From assembly GCA_900552925.1 (NCBI GenBank), contig USBH01000121.1:1-5499 (forward strand): DNA of 5,499 nucleotides. Reading direction: 5' to 3'. This stretch comes from an uncultured Oscillospiraceae bacterium (GTDB lineage Bacteria; Bacillota; Clostridia; Oscillospirales; Acutalibacteraceae). Under the pieces are notes generated by a model that was not told the origin of the DNA, did no database searches, and worked only from the letters and a program-made list of their open reading frames with translations. A program made the translations under genes and the position numbers. Of this stretch, positions 1-5,474 are shown in pieces; within the stretch, counting starts at the first letter, position 1; each line of letters begins with the position of its first letter.

Positions 1-79
1 CCTCCATGCCCGGGATCTGCCGGATGTTTTCAAGCGTAACCTTATCGTCGCTGCCGTACCAGCGGAATGACATTTTCAT
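1..79 (-). CDS. uxuA: Mannonate dehydratase UxuA, N-terminal fragment (cut by window edge)
   Basis: Only the first 26 codons are present, reading MKMSFRWYGSDDKVTLENIR followed by QIPGME before the window ends. This matches the well-conserved UxuA N-terminus (MKMTFRWYG.DD.VTLE.IRQIPGM). UxuA is a cytoplasmic, Fe2+/Mn2+-dependent enzyme that dehydrates D-mannonate to 2-keto-3-deoxygluconate in glucuronate catabolism; the family is usually about 350-390 residues, so over 90 percent lies outside the window and no catalytic residue is visible. I chose the ATG at 79-77 because it gives the family's usual MKM start and lies 12 nt after a GGAGG; an in-frame ATG at 91-89 directly abuts that motif and is unlikely to be used. 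It is transcribed divergently from the oxidoreductase at 379-1428. The identification rests on a short but distinctive match. Confidence 0.85.
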   Translation of the reverse strand, partial: MKMSFRWYGSDDKVTLENIRQIPGME

Positions 80-91
80 GATCGGATCCAT

Positions 92-97
92 CCTCCC
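92..97 (-). promoter_or_regulatory. Ribosome binding site of uxuA
   Basis: On the minus strand the sequence reads GGGAGG. It abuts an in-frame ATG at 91-89 with no spacer, so translation should start at the ATG at 79-77, 12 nt downstream, which also gives the conserved UxuA N-terminus. The spacing is somewhat long. Confidence 0.7.
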
Positions 98-98
98 A

Positions 99-119
99 AA
101 ACAAATCGTTATTTTGTTT
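99..119. promoter_or_regulatory. Candidate operator: 7-bp inverted repeat over the uxuA start point
   Basis: AAACAAA (99-105) and TTTGTTT (113-119) form a perfect 7-bp inverted repeat around a 7-nt centre. It lies directly downstream of the uxuA -10 box and covers the expected transcription start (about 113), a classic repressor position. Hexuronate genes are commonly controlled by GntR- or LacI-family repressors, but no regulator gene is in the window and the binding protein is unknown. An A/T-rich 7-bp dyad can arise by chance in a 300-bp region, so this remains a candidate. Confidence 0.4.
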
Positions 120-148
120 ATCGTAGCACACCGGCCGGCAAAACGCAA
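120..148 (-). promoter_or_regulatory. Promoter of uxuA (sigma-A type, extended -10)
   Basis: On the minus strand there is a -35 box TTGCGT (148-143), a 17-nt spacer and a -10 box TACGAT (125-120). The -10 is preceded by TGC, giving an extended -10 motif TGnTACGAT. Start of transcription is expected near 113, leaving a short leader of roughly 34 nt before the uxuA ATG. The spacer contains the palindrome CCGGCCGG (131-138), and GGGCGCGCCC (149-158) lies just upstream of the -35 box. Confidence 0.6.
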
Positions 149-205
149 GGGCGCGCCCCTTTTCCGGCAGGATTTGCAAACGGACGGGCAAGAATTCCAA
201 TCCCG

Positions 206-223
206 GCATTTTCCGGAAAACGC
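206..223. promoter_or_regulatory. Candidate regulator site: 12-bp palindrome in the divergent intergenic region
   Basis: TTTTCCGGAAAA (209-220) is a perfect palindrome, and the flanks extend the symmetry with one mismatched pair (GC at 206-207 against GC at 222-223). A matching half, TTTTCCGG, also occurs at 160-167 just upstream of the uxuA -35 box. A central CpG with A/T arms is typical of LacI-family sites, but the binding protein is not known. The rest of the gap between about 150 and 285 holds no gene I can support. Confidence 0.3.
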
Positions 224-289
224 GGTCTGCACCGGTCTTTTTCCCCGCCGCTCTTTCTGAAATATTTTTTAAATCTTCGCGGAAAGGTC

Positions 290-317
290 TTGCATTTTCG
301 CTTTAATCCGCTATAAT
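290..317 (+). promoter_or_regulatory. Promoter of the Gfo/Idh/MocA oxidoreductase gene
   Basis: A -35 box TTGCAT (290-295) and a perfect consensus -10 box TATAAT (312-317) are separated by 16 nt. An A/T-rich run at about 259-275 upstream could act as an UP element. Transcription should begin near 324, giving a leader of about 55 nt before the ATG at 379. Confidence 0.7.
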
Positions 318-330
318 GGTGTCAGATTAA

Positions 331-344
331 CGGCGAACGTGCCG
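331..344. promoter_or_regulatory. Weak dyad in the leader of the oxidoreductase gene
   Basis: CGGC (331-334) and GCCG (341-344) are inverted copies separated by 6 nt, starting about 7 nt after the predicted transcription start. The position suits a repressor operator, but 4-bp arms are weak evidence in GC-rich DNA. Confidence 0.15.
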
Positions 345-362
345 TGTGTGTTTATTTTCAGA

Positions 363-368
363 GAGGAG
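363..368 (+). promoter_or_regulatory. Ribosome binding site that sets the oxidoreductase start
   Basis: GAGGAG ends 10 nt before the ATG at 379. The frame is open to an earlier ATG at 346, but that start has no Shine-Dalgarno motif and would add 11 residues before the Rossmann fold, so the ATG at 379 is preferred. Confidence 0.75.
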
Positions 369-378
369 TATCACGATT

Positions 379-1428
379 ATGTCCAAAGTTGTAAGAGTCG
401 CCGTCATCGGTTACGGCGGCATGGGCGGCTGGCACACGAAGCGCCTGCAGGAGATCCCGGGCGTTGTGGAGCTTGCCGGCGTGTACGACATCCTGCCCGA
501 GCGCAACGCCGCCGCCGAAGCAAACGGCATCAAGGCATATCCCTCGCTCGAGGCGCTGCTCGCAGACGACACGGTTGACGCCGTGACCGTCGCGATTCCG
601 AACGACCAGCACAAGCCCGTCTGCATCCAGGCCATGGAGGCCGGAAAGCTCGTCATCAGCGAGAAGCCGGTCACGCTCTGCACCGCCGACCTCGAGGAGA
701 TGATCGCGGCGGCGAACCGCTGCGGCGTATGCTTCACGGTGCATCAGAACCGCCGCTGGGACGAGGACTTCCGCATTGCGAAGGCGATCTACGAATCCGA
801 CAAGATGGGCCGCATCTTCAGCATCGAGTCCCGTGTGCACGGCTCGCGCGGCATCCCGGGCGACTGGCGCAACACGAAGGCGCAGGGCGGCGGCATGGTG
901 CTCGACTGGGGCGTTCACCTGCTCGACCAGATGAACATGATGATGGGCAAGATGCCGGTTTCCGTCTACGCGACGCTCTCGAACGTCACGAACGAGGAGG
1001 TCGATGACGGCTTCACTGCGGTCTTCCTGTTCGACAACGGCGTGAAGTTCACCGTTGAAGTCGGCACGAGCAACTTCATCAACCTGCCGCGCTGGTACAT
1101 CCTCGGCCTGAACGGCAGCGCCGTCATCGAGGACTGGGACATCAACGGCAAGATCGTCGTTGCGACGAGCGACGAAGAGCACGACGCGGTGCCGATCGTC
1201 ACGGCCGCCGGCCTGACGAAGACGATGGCGCCCCGCACGCCGGAGACGATCCGCGAGTACCCGCTCGAGCGCATCGATTCCGACATCCACGACTACTACC
1301 GCAACATCGCGGCCGTCGTGAACGGCGAGGCCGAGCCGATCGTCACACACGACCAGCAGCGCGAGCTGATGCGCCTGATGGAGGCCATCTTCGAGAGCGC
1401 CGAAAAGAACCAGGTTGTTTATTTCTGA
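379..1428 (+). CDS. Gfo/Idh/MocA-family NAD(P)-dependent oxidoreductase, substrate unknown
   Basis: This 349-residue protein has the usual length and architecture of the Gfo/Idh/MocA family: an N-terminal Rossmann domain (about 1-120) and a C-terminal alpha/beta substrate and dimer domain (about 125-330). The dinucleotide-binding loop is GYGGMGG (residues 11-17), the EKP signature is at 95-97 in SEKPVT, and the catalytic-type DWGVHLLD segment at 176-183 supplies His180 and Asp183. No signal peptide or membrane segment is seen, so it is cytoplasmic. Family members oxidise or reduce a sugar, sugar acid or inositol hydroxyl with NAD(P). It is expressed alone from its own promoter and closed by a strong terminator at 1446-1483. 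The divergent partner is uxuA, which suggests a role in hexuronate or related sugar-acid metabolism; this is inference, and nothing visible fixes the substrate. The family call is firm. Confidence 0.93.
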   Translation: MSKVVRVAVIGYGGMGGWHTKRLQEIPGVVELAGVYDILPERNAAAEANGIKAYPSLEALLADDTVDAVTVAIPNDQHKPVCIQAMEAGKLVISEKPVTLCTADLEEMIAAANRCGVCFTVHQNRRWDEDFRIAKAIYESDKMGRIFSIESRVHGSRGIPGDWRNTKAQGGGMVLDWGVHLLDQMNMMMGKMPVSVYATLSNVTNEEVDDGFTAVFLFDNGVKFTVEVGTSNFINLPRWYILGLNGSAVIEDWDINGKIVVATSDEEHDAVPIVTAAGLTKTMAPRTPETIREYPLERIDSDIHDYYRNIAAVVNGEAEPIVTHDQQRELMRLMEAIFESAEKNQVVYF

Positions 1429-1445
1429 TTTCTGACCCGCAAAGC

Positions 1446-1483
1446 AAGGCGGCGGACGCATTCGATACGTCCGCCGCCTTTTT
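1446..1483 (+). terminator. Rho-independent terminator of the oxidoreductase gene, possibly bidirectional
   Basis: A perfect 13-bp stem (1446-1458 with 1468-1480, AAGGCGGCGGACG and its complement) closes a 9-nt loop and runs into TTTTT at 1479-1483. It starts 17 nt after the oxidoreductase stop codon. The leftward acetyltransferase gene ends at 1501, so its transcripts enter the same hairpin from the other side; there the following run is only TTGCTTTG, so termination in that direction should be weaker. Confidence 0.92.
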
Positions 1484-1500
1484 ATCGTCTAGCGTTTTCT

Positions 1501-2142
1501 TTATTCAAAGACAAATTCTTCTTCGCCGAACCGCTCCGGGTGGTGCTTCATGCTGTCTGCATCGCTGAGCGTACGCAGCACACGGCATGGATTGCCGACC
1601 GCAATGCTGTTCGCCGGAATATCCTTTGTGACCACACTGCCGGCACCGATCACGCAGTTGTCGCCGATCGTTACACCGGGACACACGACGACATTTGCAC
1701 CAAGCCAGCAGTCGTTGCCGATTGTAACCGGCTGTGCATAGCAGACACGGATCTCCCTGCCGTCTTTCGTCTTCAGCGCACGGCGCTCGTCCGGCAAAAG
1801 CGGGTGCTGCGGTGTGACAATCGTGACATTCGGGCCAAAATTGCAGCGGTCGCCGATCGTAACCGGCGCATCGTCCTGAATCGCCAGGTTGAAATTGCCG
1901 AAAAAGTTTCGGCCGATTTTCGTGTGCACGCCGTAGTGAATCTGCAGCGGCCCCTGCACGAAAGACCCTTCTCCAAATACGCCGAAAATCTGCTGCACGA
2001 TCTCCGCGCGCTTTTCCTTTTCGTCCTCAAACGTGCGGTTGTACTCTGTGCAGAGATTGTGGCAGCGCAGCTTAATCGCCACCAAGTCCGGGTGGCCGGG
2101 GCAGAACATCTTCCCCGCAAAAATTTTTTCTTCTTCTCTCAT
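1501..2142 (-). CDS. Maltose/galactoside O-acetyltransferase (LacA/Maa/NodL type)
   Basis: This 213-residue protein belongs to the left-handed beta-helix acyltransferases that move acetyl from acetyl-CoA to a sugar hydroxyl; its length fits LacA and Maa (about 185-205) with a slight C-terminal extension. An N-terminal helical segment (about 1-55, with EEKIFAGK and LCTEYNRT) matches the Mac domain. Hexapeptide repeats run from about 72 to 185 (HTKIGRN, VTIGDRC, VTIGNDCWLGANV, VTIGDNCVIGAGS). The likely catalytic His113 lies in TPQHPL, and NFN at 83-85 matches the conserved active-site segment of LacA. The ATG at 2142 is chosen over one at 2181 because GAGAGGAA (2158-2151) precedes it by 8 nt and family members start at this point. 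It follows the beta-galactosidase gene by 49 nt on the same strand and is probably cotranscribed. Its codons are less biased to G or C at the third base than those of its neighbour. The true acceptor is unknown. Confidence 0.9.
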   Translation of the reverse strand: MREEEKIFAGKMFCPGHPDLVAIKLRCHNLCTEYNRTFEDEKEKRAEIVQQIFGVFGEGSFVQGPLQIHYGVHTKIGRNFFGNFNLAIQDDAPVTIGDRCNFGPNVTIVTPQHPLLPDERRALKTKDGREIRVCYAQPVTIGNDCWLGANVVVCPGVTIGDNCVIGAGSVVTKDIPANSIAVGNPCRVLRTLSDADSMKHHPERFGEEEFVFE

Positions 2143-2150
2143 CTTACATC

Positions 2151-2158
2151 TTCCTCTC
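2151..2158 (-). promoter_or_regulatory. Ribosome binding site that sets the acetyltransferase start
   Basis: GAGAGGAA on the minus strand lies 8 nt before the ATG at 2142-2140. It falls inside the 13-codon extension that the earlier ATG at 2181 would add, which argues against that earlier start. Confidence 0.75.
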
Positions 2159-2191
2159 AAAAGTTTTCGGCAATCCGCCAAACCAAAAGAA

Positions 2192-4246
2192 TCAGAGGCT
2201 TTCCAAAACCAGAACGCCGTAGGGCTCGAGCGTTTCCGTCTCCGCGAGCGCGCGGCCGGTCAAAAGGTCGCGGTACGCGCCGCCGCGCAGGCGGATCGTC
2301 TGCGGCTGCGCCAGATAGTTCAAAAGGAATACGAAGCGCCTGCCGTCCGGCTGCTCGCGGACGGCGAGCTCCACGCCCTCCGGCAGCTCGAGGCCCGCCT
2401 CCGGGCAGGAAACGCCGAGCAGCTCCGTAAAGCGGCGCACCGCTGCCTCGGAGAAAACCGCGCCGAAGGCATAGACCATACCTTTTCCAAACGGGTGGGC
2501 TGTAAGCCCCGGCTTGCCATCGTAATAGTTGCCCACATAGGTGCCGAGCACCGTGCAGTCCGGCGTTTCCGGGCAAAGCACATCGTTGAACACGGGCGCC
2601 GGCACGGACGTGCCCGCCCAATCGATCGACTCCGGCGCGTCGGCCGGGCCGAGGAACGTGAACTCCTCGACCGTGCAGCCCGTGAGCTTTGCGAGCAGGC
2701 CGGGCATCGGCGTCATCGGGCACTGGCCGTTGATGTCCTTGTAGCCCGCGCGGCAGCCGATCACGAGGCGGCCGCCCGCCTGCACGTACGCCTCGAGCTG
2801 CGCCGTGCGCGCTTCGGTGATGATCGTCGGGTGCGGGTAAAACACCGCGTCGTAGCCGCCGAGCGGCGCCGAGGTGCCCGCGTCGTCGATGTTGACGAAA
2901 TCAAACGGGATATGCGCGCGCTGCAGCGCTTTGAAAAGCGCGTCCATGCTGCGGCCGCGCAGCGGGCCGTGCCACTTGTCCTCGATGCCGTCCCACTCGT
3001 TGTCGTAGTCGCAGAGCACGGCGACCTTCGCCGCATATTTCGCGCCGGCGGCGCACTGGATCTTCCCGAGGTCCTCGTGCGTGCGCCGCAGTTCCGCGAG
3101 GCGGCGGTTGTCGCGGTTGTCGTAGTTCAAAAGGCCGTGCCAGTACATTTCCGTGCCGAACGCGCAGGTGCGCCAGCGGAAGTAGCTGACGAAATCCGCG
3201 CCGTGCGCGACGGACTGGAACGTCCACAGCCGCAGCTGGCCGGGCTTCGGCGCCGGCTGGATCATGCGCGTGTTCCAGCCGCCGGGGCCGGACTGCTGCT
3301 CCATGATGCCGAAGCGCGGCGAGATGCTGCGCGTCCGGATGAGGTTGTACGAGGTCTCGCGGTCGCGCAGCGATTCCGGCGCGAGCTTCGACGTGTCGAG
3401 GCCGAACGCAAAGTTCGGGTAGCTGTCGTACGTCATGAAGTCGAGGTGCTCGCGCGTCAGGCGGTGGTTGTCGAGCACGCCGAAAATACCGTTCGTCGTG
3501 ATAAACTGCTCCGGCCGCCTGTATTTTTTCAGGATCTCCGCCTGCAGGCCGATGTAGCGGATCGCCGCCTCGGAGATGAACCGGCGCTCCTCGAGCATCA
3601 TGTGCGGGTTCGAGGAGTTCGCCAGCGTGTAGCGTGAGAGGTGGATCTCGTCCCAGCTCGTGTACGTCTGGTTCCAGAACACCGTACCCATCGCGCGGTT
3701 CAGGTTCTCGAGCGTACCGTATTTTTCGCGCAGGTACGCGCGGAACGCTGCGTGGTCGCTTTCAGCGTGGTAGCTCGCCGTCTCGCAGTTCACCTCGTTG
3801 TCGATCTGCCAGCCGATGATCGCCGGGTGCGCGCTGTAGTGCTGCGCGATGTGCTCGGTCACGCGGCGGACAAAGCCGAGGTACGTGGGCGAGGTCATGT
3901 TGTGGTGCTTGCGCATGCCGTGCCGCACCGGATGGCCGTAGATGTCGCAGTTCAGAACCTCCGGGTACTTCTCGGTCATCCACGCGGGCGGCGTCGCCGT
4001 CGGCGTGCAGAAAATAACCCGCATCCCGCATTCCGCGGCGAGGTCGAGAAACGCATCCCAGAAGCTGTCGTCGAAGCGGCCCTCCTCCGGCTCAAAGAGA
4101 TTCCACGAGAACTCGGCCACGCGGATCACGCCGATGCCGTTTTCCCGCATGCGGCGCAGATCGTCGCGCCAGAGGCTTTTGTCCCAGTGCTCGGGGTAAT
4201 AGCACACCCCGAGCTCGATTTTCGTGCCGTCCAAAAGATTTCCCAT
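2192..4246 (-). CDS. Beta-galactosidase, glycoside hydrolase family 42
   Basis: This 684-residue protein has full GH42 length and no signal peptide, so it should hydrolyse imported beta-galactosides in the cytoplasm. The TIM-barrel catalytic domain spans about 1-395 and opens with the typical GVCYYPEHW (13-21); TPTATPPAWM (81-90) is also a family signature. The likely acid/base is Glu151 in WQIDNEVN and the nucleophile Glu316 in FGIMEQQSG. A trimerisation domain of glutamine-amidotransferase fold follows (about 405-610), then a small beta-sandwich domain (about 615-684). The zinc-binding cysteines of the Thermus A4 enzyme appear replaced (Asn116, Ser159, His161, Ser164). GGGGAGGA ends 4 nt before the ATG, which supports the start. 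The gene sits 19 nt after the DegV-family gene and 49 nt before the acetyltransferase gene, suggesting one operon. The family call is very firm; the natural substrate (lactose, galacto-oligosaccharide or plant galactan fragments) is open. Confidence 0.95.
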   Translation of the reverse strand: MGNLLDGTKIELGVCYYPEHWDKSLWRDDLRRMRENGIGVIRVAEFSWNLFEPEEGRFDDSFWDAFLDLAAECGMRVIFCTPTATPPAWMTEKYPEVLNCDIYGHPVRHGMRKHHNMTSPTYLGFVRRVTEHIAQHYSAHPAIIGWQIDNEVNCETASYHAESDHAAFRAYLREKYGTLENLNRAMGTVFWNQTYTSWDEIHLSRYTLANSSNPHMMLEERRFISEAAIRYIGLQAEILKKYRRPEQFITTNGIFGVLDNHRLTREHLDFMTYDSYPNFAFGLDTSKLAPESLRDRETSYNLIRTRSISPRFGIMEQQSGPGGWNTRMIQPAPKPGQLRLWTFQSVAHGADFVSYFRWRTCAFGTEMYWHGLLNYDNRDNRRLAELRRTHEDLGKIQCAAGAKYAAKVAVLCDYDNEWDGIEDKWHGPLRGRSMDALFKALQRAHIPFDFVNIDDAGTSAPLGGYDAVFYPHPTIITEARTAQLEAYVQAGGRLVIGCRAGYKDINGQCPMTPMPGLLAKLTGCTVEEFTFLGPADAPESIDWAGTSVPAPVFNDVLCPETPDCTVLGTYVGNYYDGKPGLTAHPFGKGMVYAFGAVFSEAAVRRFTELLGVSCPEAGLELPEGVELAVREQPDGRRFVFLLNYLAQPQTIRLRGGAYRDLLTGRALAETETLEPYGVLVLESL

Positions 4247-4265
4247 ACTTTCCTCCCCAAAGCGT

Positions 4266-5135
4266 TCAGCGCTGCGTGCCGATGAAGAACAGCGCGACCG
4301 TGCCCGGACCGGAATGCGCGCCGATGACCGGGCCGACGTAATTGATGCGGATGTCCTGCACGCCGAATTTCCGGCGCACCTGTTCCGCGACGTACTGCGC
4401 GTCCTCCAGGCAGTCGCCGTGGCTGATGAACACCGTCTGCTCCTCCGGATGGATCGCCGTCTCCGCCATCTTCTGCACGAGCGCGTCGAGCGACTGCCGG
4501 CGGCCGCGCACCTTGCTGACCGGGATCAGGTGGCCCTCGTCATCCACATGCAGCACGGGCTTGATGCCGAGCATCGTGCCGACGAGCGCCGCCGTTGTCG
4601 AGACGCGGCCGCCGCGCTTGAGGTGGTTGAGGTCGCTCACCGTAAACCAGTGGCAGAGCTTCAGCACGTTTTCGCCGAGCCACTTGTACAGGCTGTCGAT
4701 GTCCGTACCGCCGCGCTTGAGCATCGCCGCGTGGTACACGAGCAGCCCCTCGCCCATCGAGGCGGAGAGGGAATCGAACACGTAGATCTTCCGCTCCGGA
4801 TACATCGCCTGCAGGTCGTCGCGGGCGATGCAGGCGCTCTGCAGCGTGCCGGAAAGTCCGCTGGAAAAGCCGATATACAGCACATCCTCGCCGTTTTGCA
4901 GGAACGGTTCGAATACGGAGGTGAATTTCTCCACATTGATCTGCGTGGTTGTGGACATCTTGCCGTCGCGCAGCTTGGCGTAAAAGGTTTTCGTCGGCAT
5001 CTCCGACTGGTCCGCCTTGTCCCTGTATGTCTTTCCATCGATCGTGAAGCGCAGCGAGATCACGGTCAGCTCCAGCTCGTCAATCATCTCCTGCGTCAAA
5101 TCCGTCGTGGAATCCGTAATTATTCTGTATCCCAT
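4266..5135 (-). CDS. DegV-family fatty-acid-binding protein (FakB-like)
   Basis: This 289-residue protein has the usual DegV length and motifs in order: IITDSTTDL (5-13), STTTQIN (61-67), FSSGLSGT (90-97), DS at 121-122, HLKRGGRVS (171-179), GIKPVL (190-195) and the C-terminal GPVIGAHSGPGT (268-279). DegV proteins bind a long-chain fatty acid; in the best-studied cases (FakB) they present it to the kinase FakA, which makes acyl phosphate for phospholipid synthesis. The serine/threonine patch at 61-64, Arg in RGGR and His274 fit the ligand-carboxylate and kinase-facing residues of FakB. No fakA is in the window, and many genomes carry several DegV paralogues, so the partner is unknown. The frame is open to 5294, but the ATG at 5135 is chosen because AAAGGA (5151-5146) lies 10 nt upstream and the family begins at MxYxIxTDS. 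It appears to be the first gene of the operon with the beta-galactosidase. Confidence 0.92.
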   Translation of the reverse strand: MGYRIITDSTTDLTQEMIDELELTVISLRFTIDGKTYRDKADQSEMPTKTFYAKLRDGKMSTTTQINVEKFTSVFEPFLQNGEDVLYIGFSSGLSGTLQSACIARDDLQAMYPERKIYVFDSLSASMGEGLLVYHAAMLKRGGTDIDSLYKWLGENVLKLCHWFTVSDLNHLKRGGRVSTTAALVGTMLGIKPVLHVDDEGHLIPVSKVRGRRQSLDALVQKMAETAIHPEEQTVFISHGDCLEDAQYVAEQVRRKFGVQDIRINYVGPVIGAHSGPGTVALFFIGTQR

Positions 5136-5189
5136 CGCGTTACCATCCTTTCCGTAGCGCTCTTCCGTATCGGAGCCGCTTTTTTCTTC

Positions 5190-5218
5190 AGTATACCGCA
5201 CGGGGCCGTCTTTGTCCA
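5190..5218 (-). promoter_or_regulatory. Promoter of the degV-type / beta-galactosidase / acetyltransferase operon
   Basis: On the minus strand TGGACA (5218-5213) and TATACT (5195-5190) are each one base from consensus and separated by exactly 17 nt. Transcription should begin near 5183, about 48 nt before the ATG at 5135. It lies in the 100-nt gap after ruvX, so the three downstream genes can be expressed independently of ruvX. No terminator with a T-run is visible in this gap, so readthrough from ruvX is also possible. Confidence 0.65.
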
Positions 5219-5235
5219 CCTTGTTTTTGTGGAAA

Positions 5236-5474
5236 TCATCGGTTGCGGTTCCGGCGGAAATCGAGATAATCCTGCAGGATGATCGTCGCCGCAACCGCGT
5301 CGACCGCCGCTTTGCGCCGCTTTCCGCGCGTGTTCGTCTCGTTCAGGAAGTTGTGCGCCGTGACCGTCGTGCCGCGCTCGTCGGAAAAATCGACGGGCAG
5401 GCCGCACAGCGCGTGCAGCTCCGCGCCGAAAGCGCGGGCGTTCTGGGCGCTCTCCCCCTCGCTGCCGTCCATGT
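5236..5474 (-). CDS. ruvX: RuvX/YqgF-family Holliday junction resolvase-like protein, C-terminal part (5' end missing)
   Basis: The last 79 or so codons of ruvX (yqgF) are present. From MDGSEG onward the protein shows the family pattern: NMDGSEG-type loop, about 20 residues of helix, GLPVDFSDERGTT with the acidic DER triad (31-33 counted from MDGSEG), and KRRKAAVDAVAATIILQDYL with the conserved Asp58. RuvX has an RNase H fold; it is linked to Holliday junction resolution and, in some bacteria, to 5' pre-16S rRNA processing. The full protein is about 140 residues, so roughly 60 N-terminal residues, including the first catalytic Asp, are missing. The gene is broken not biologically but by adapter sequence: the codon before Met should be Asn (N-M-D-G-S), and its first base is where the adapter starts at 5475. 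The Met codon at 5472 is therefore internal, not the true start. Confidence 0.88.

Noticed and set aside
6..260. An 84-residue plus-strand open frame at the left end
   Set aside because: It covers the antisense of uxuA and the uxuA promoter, has no ribosome binding site and resembles no protein family.
288..307. A possible CcpA cre site at the oxidoreductase -35 region (AAAGCG on the minus strand)
   Set aside because: Only the AARCG core fits; about five of the fourteen consensus positions fail, so it is not a credible cre box.
358..1461. A 367-residue minus-strand open frame opposite the oxidoreductase gene
   Set aside because: Composition (Asp, Val, Ala, Arg, His) is typical of a GC-rich shadow frame; it has no ribosome binding site and runs through the terminator hairpin.
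2033..3637. A 534-residue open frame on the plus strand opposite the beta-galactosidase and acetyltransferase genes
   Set aside because: Its translation is low-complexity, rich in Arg, Ala, Val and His, with no recognisable domain, and it lies antisense to two clear genes. GC-rich genes commonly leave such open antisense frames.
5156..5182. A possible hairpin between ruvX and the DegV-family gene as a terminator or leader structure
   Set aside because: The stem is broken by bulges and is not followed by a T-run on the minus strand; it lies in the predicted leader and gives no clear structure.
4224..5282. A 352-residue plus-strand open frame opposite the DegV-family gene
   Set aside because: It is antisense to a gene with full family motifs, has a shadow-type composition and ends inside ruvX.
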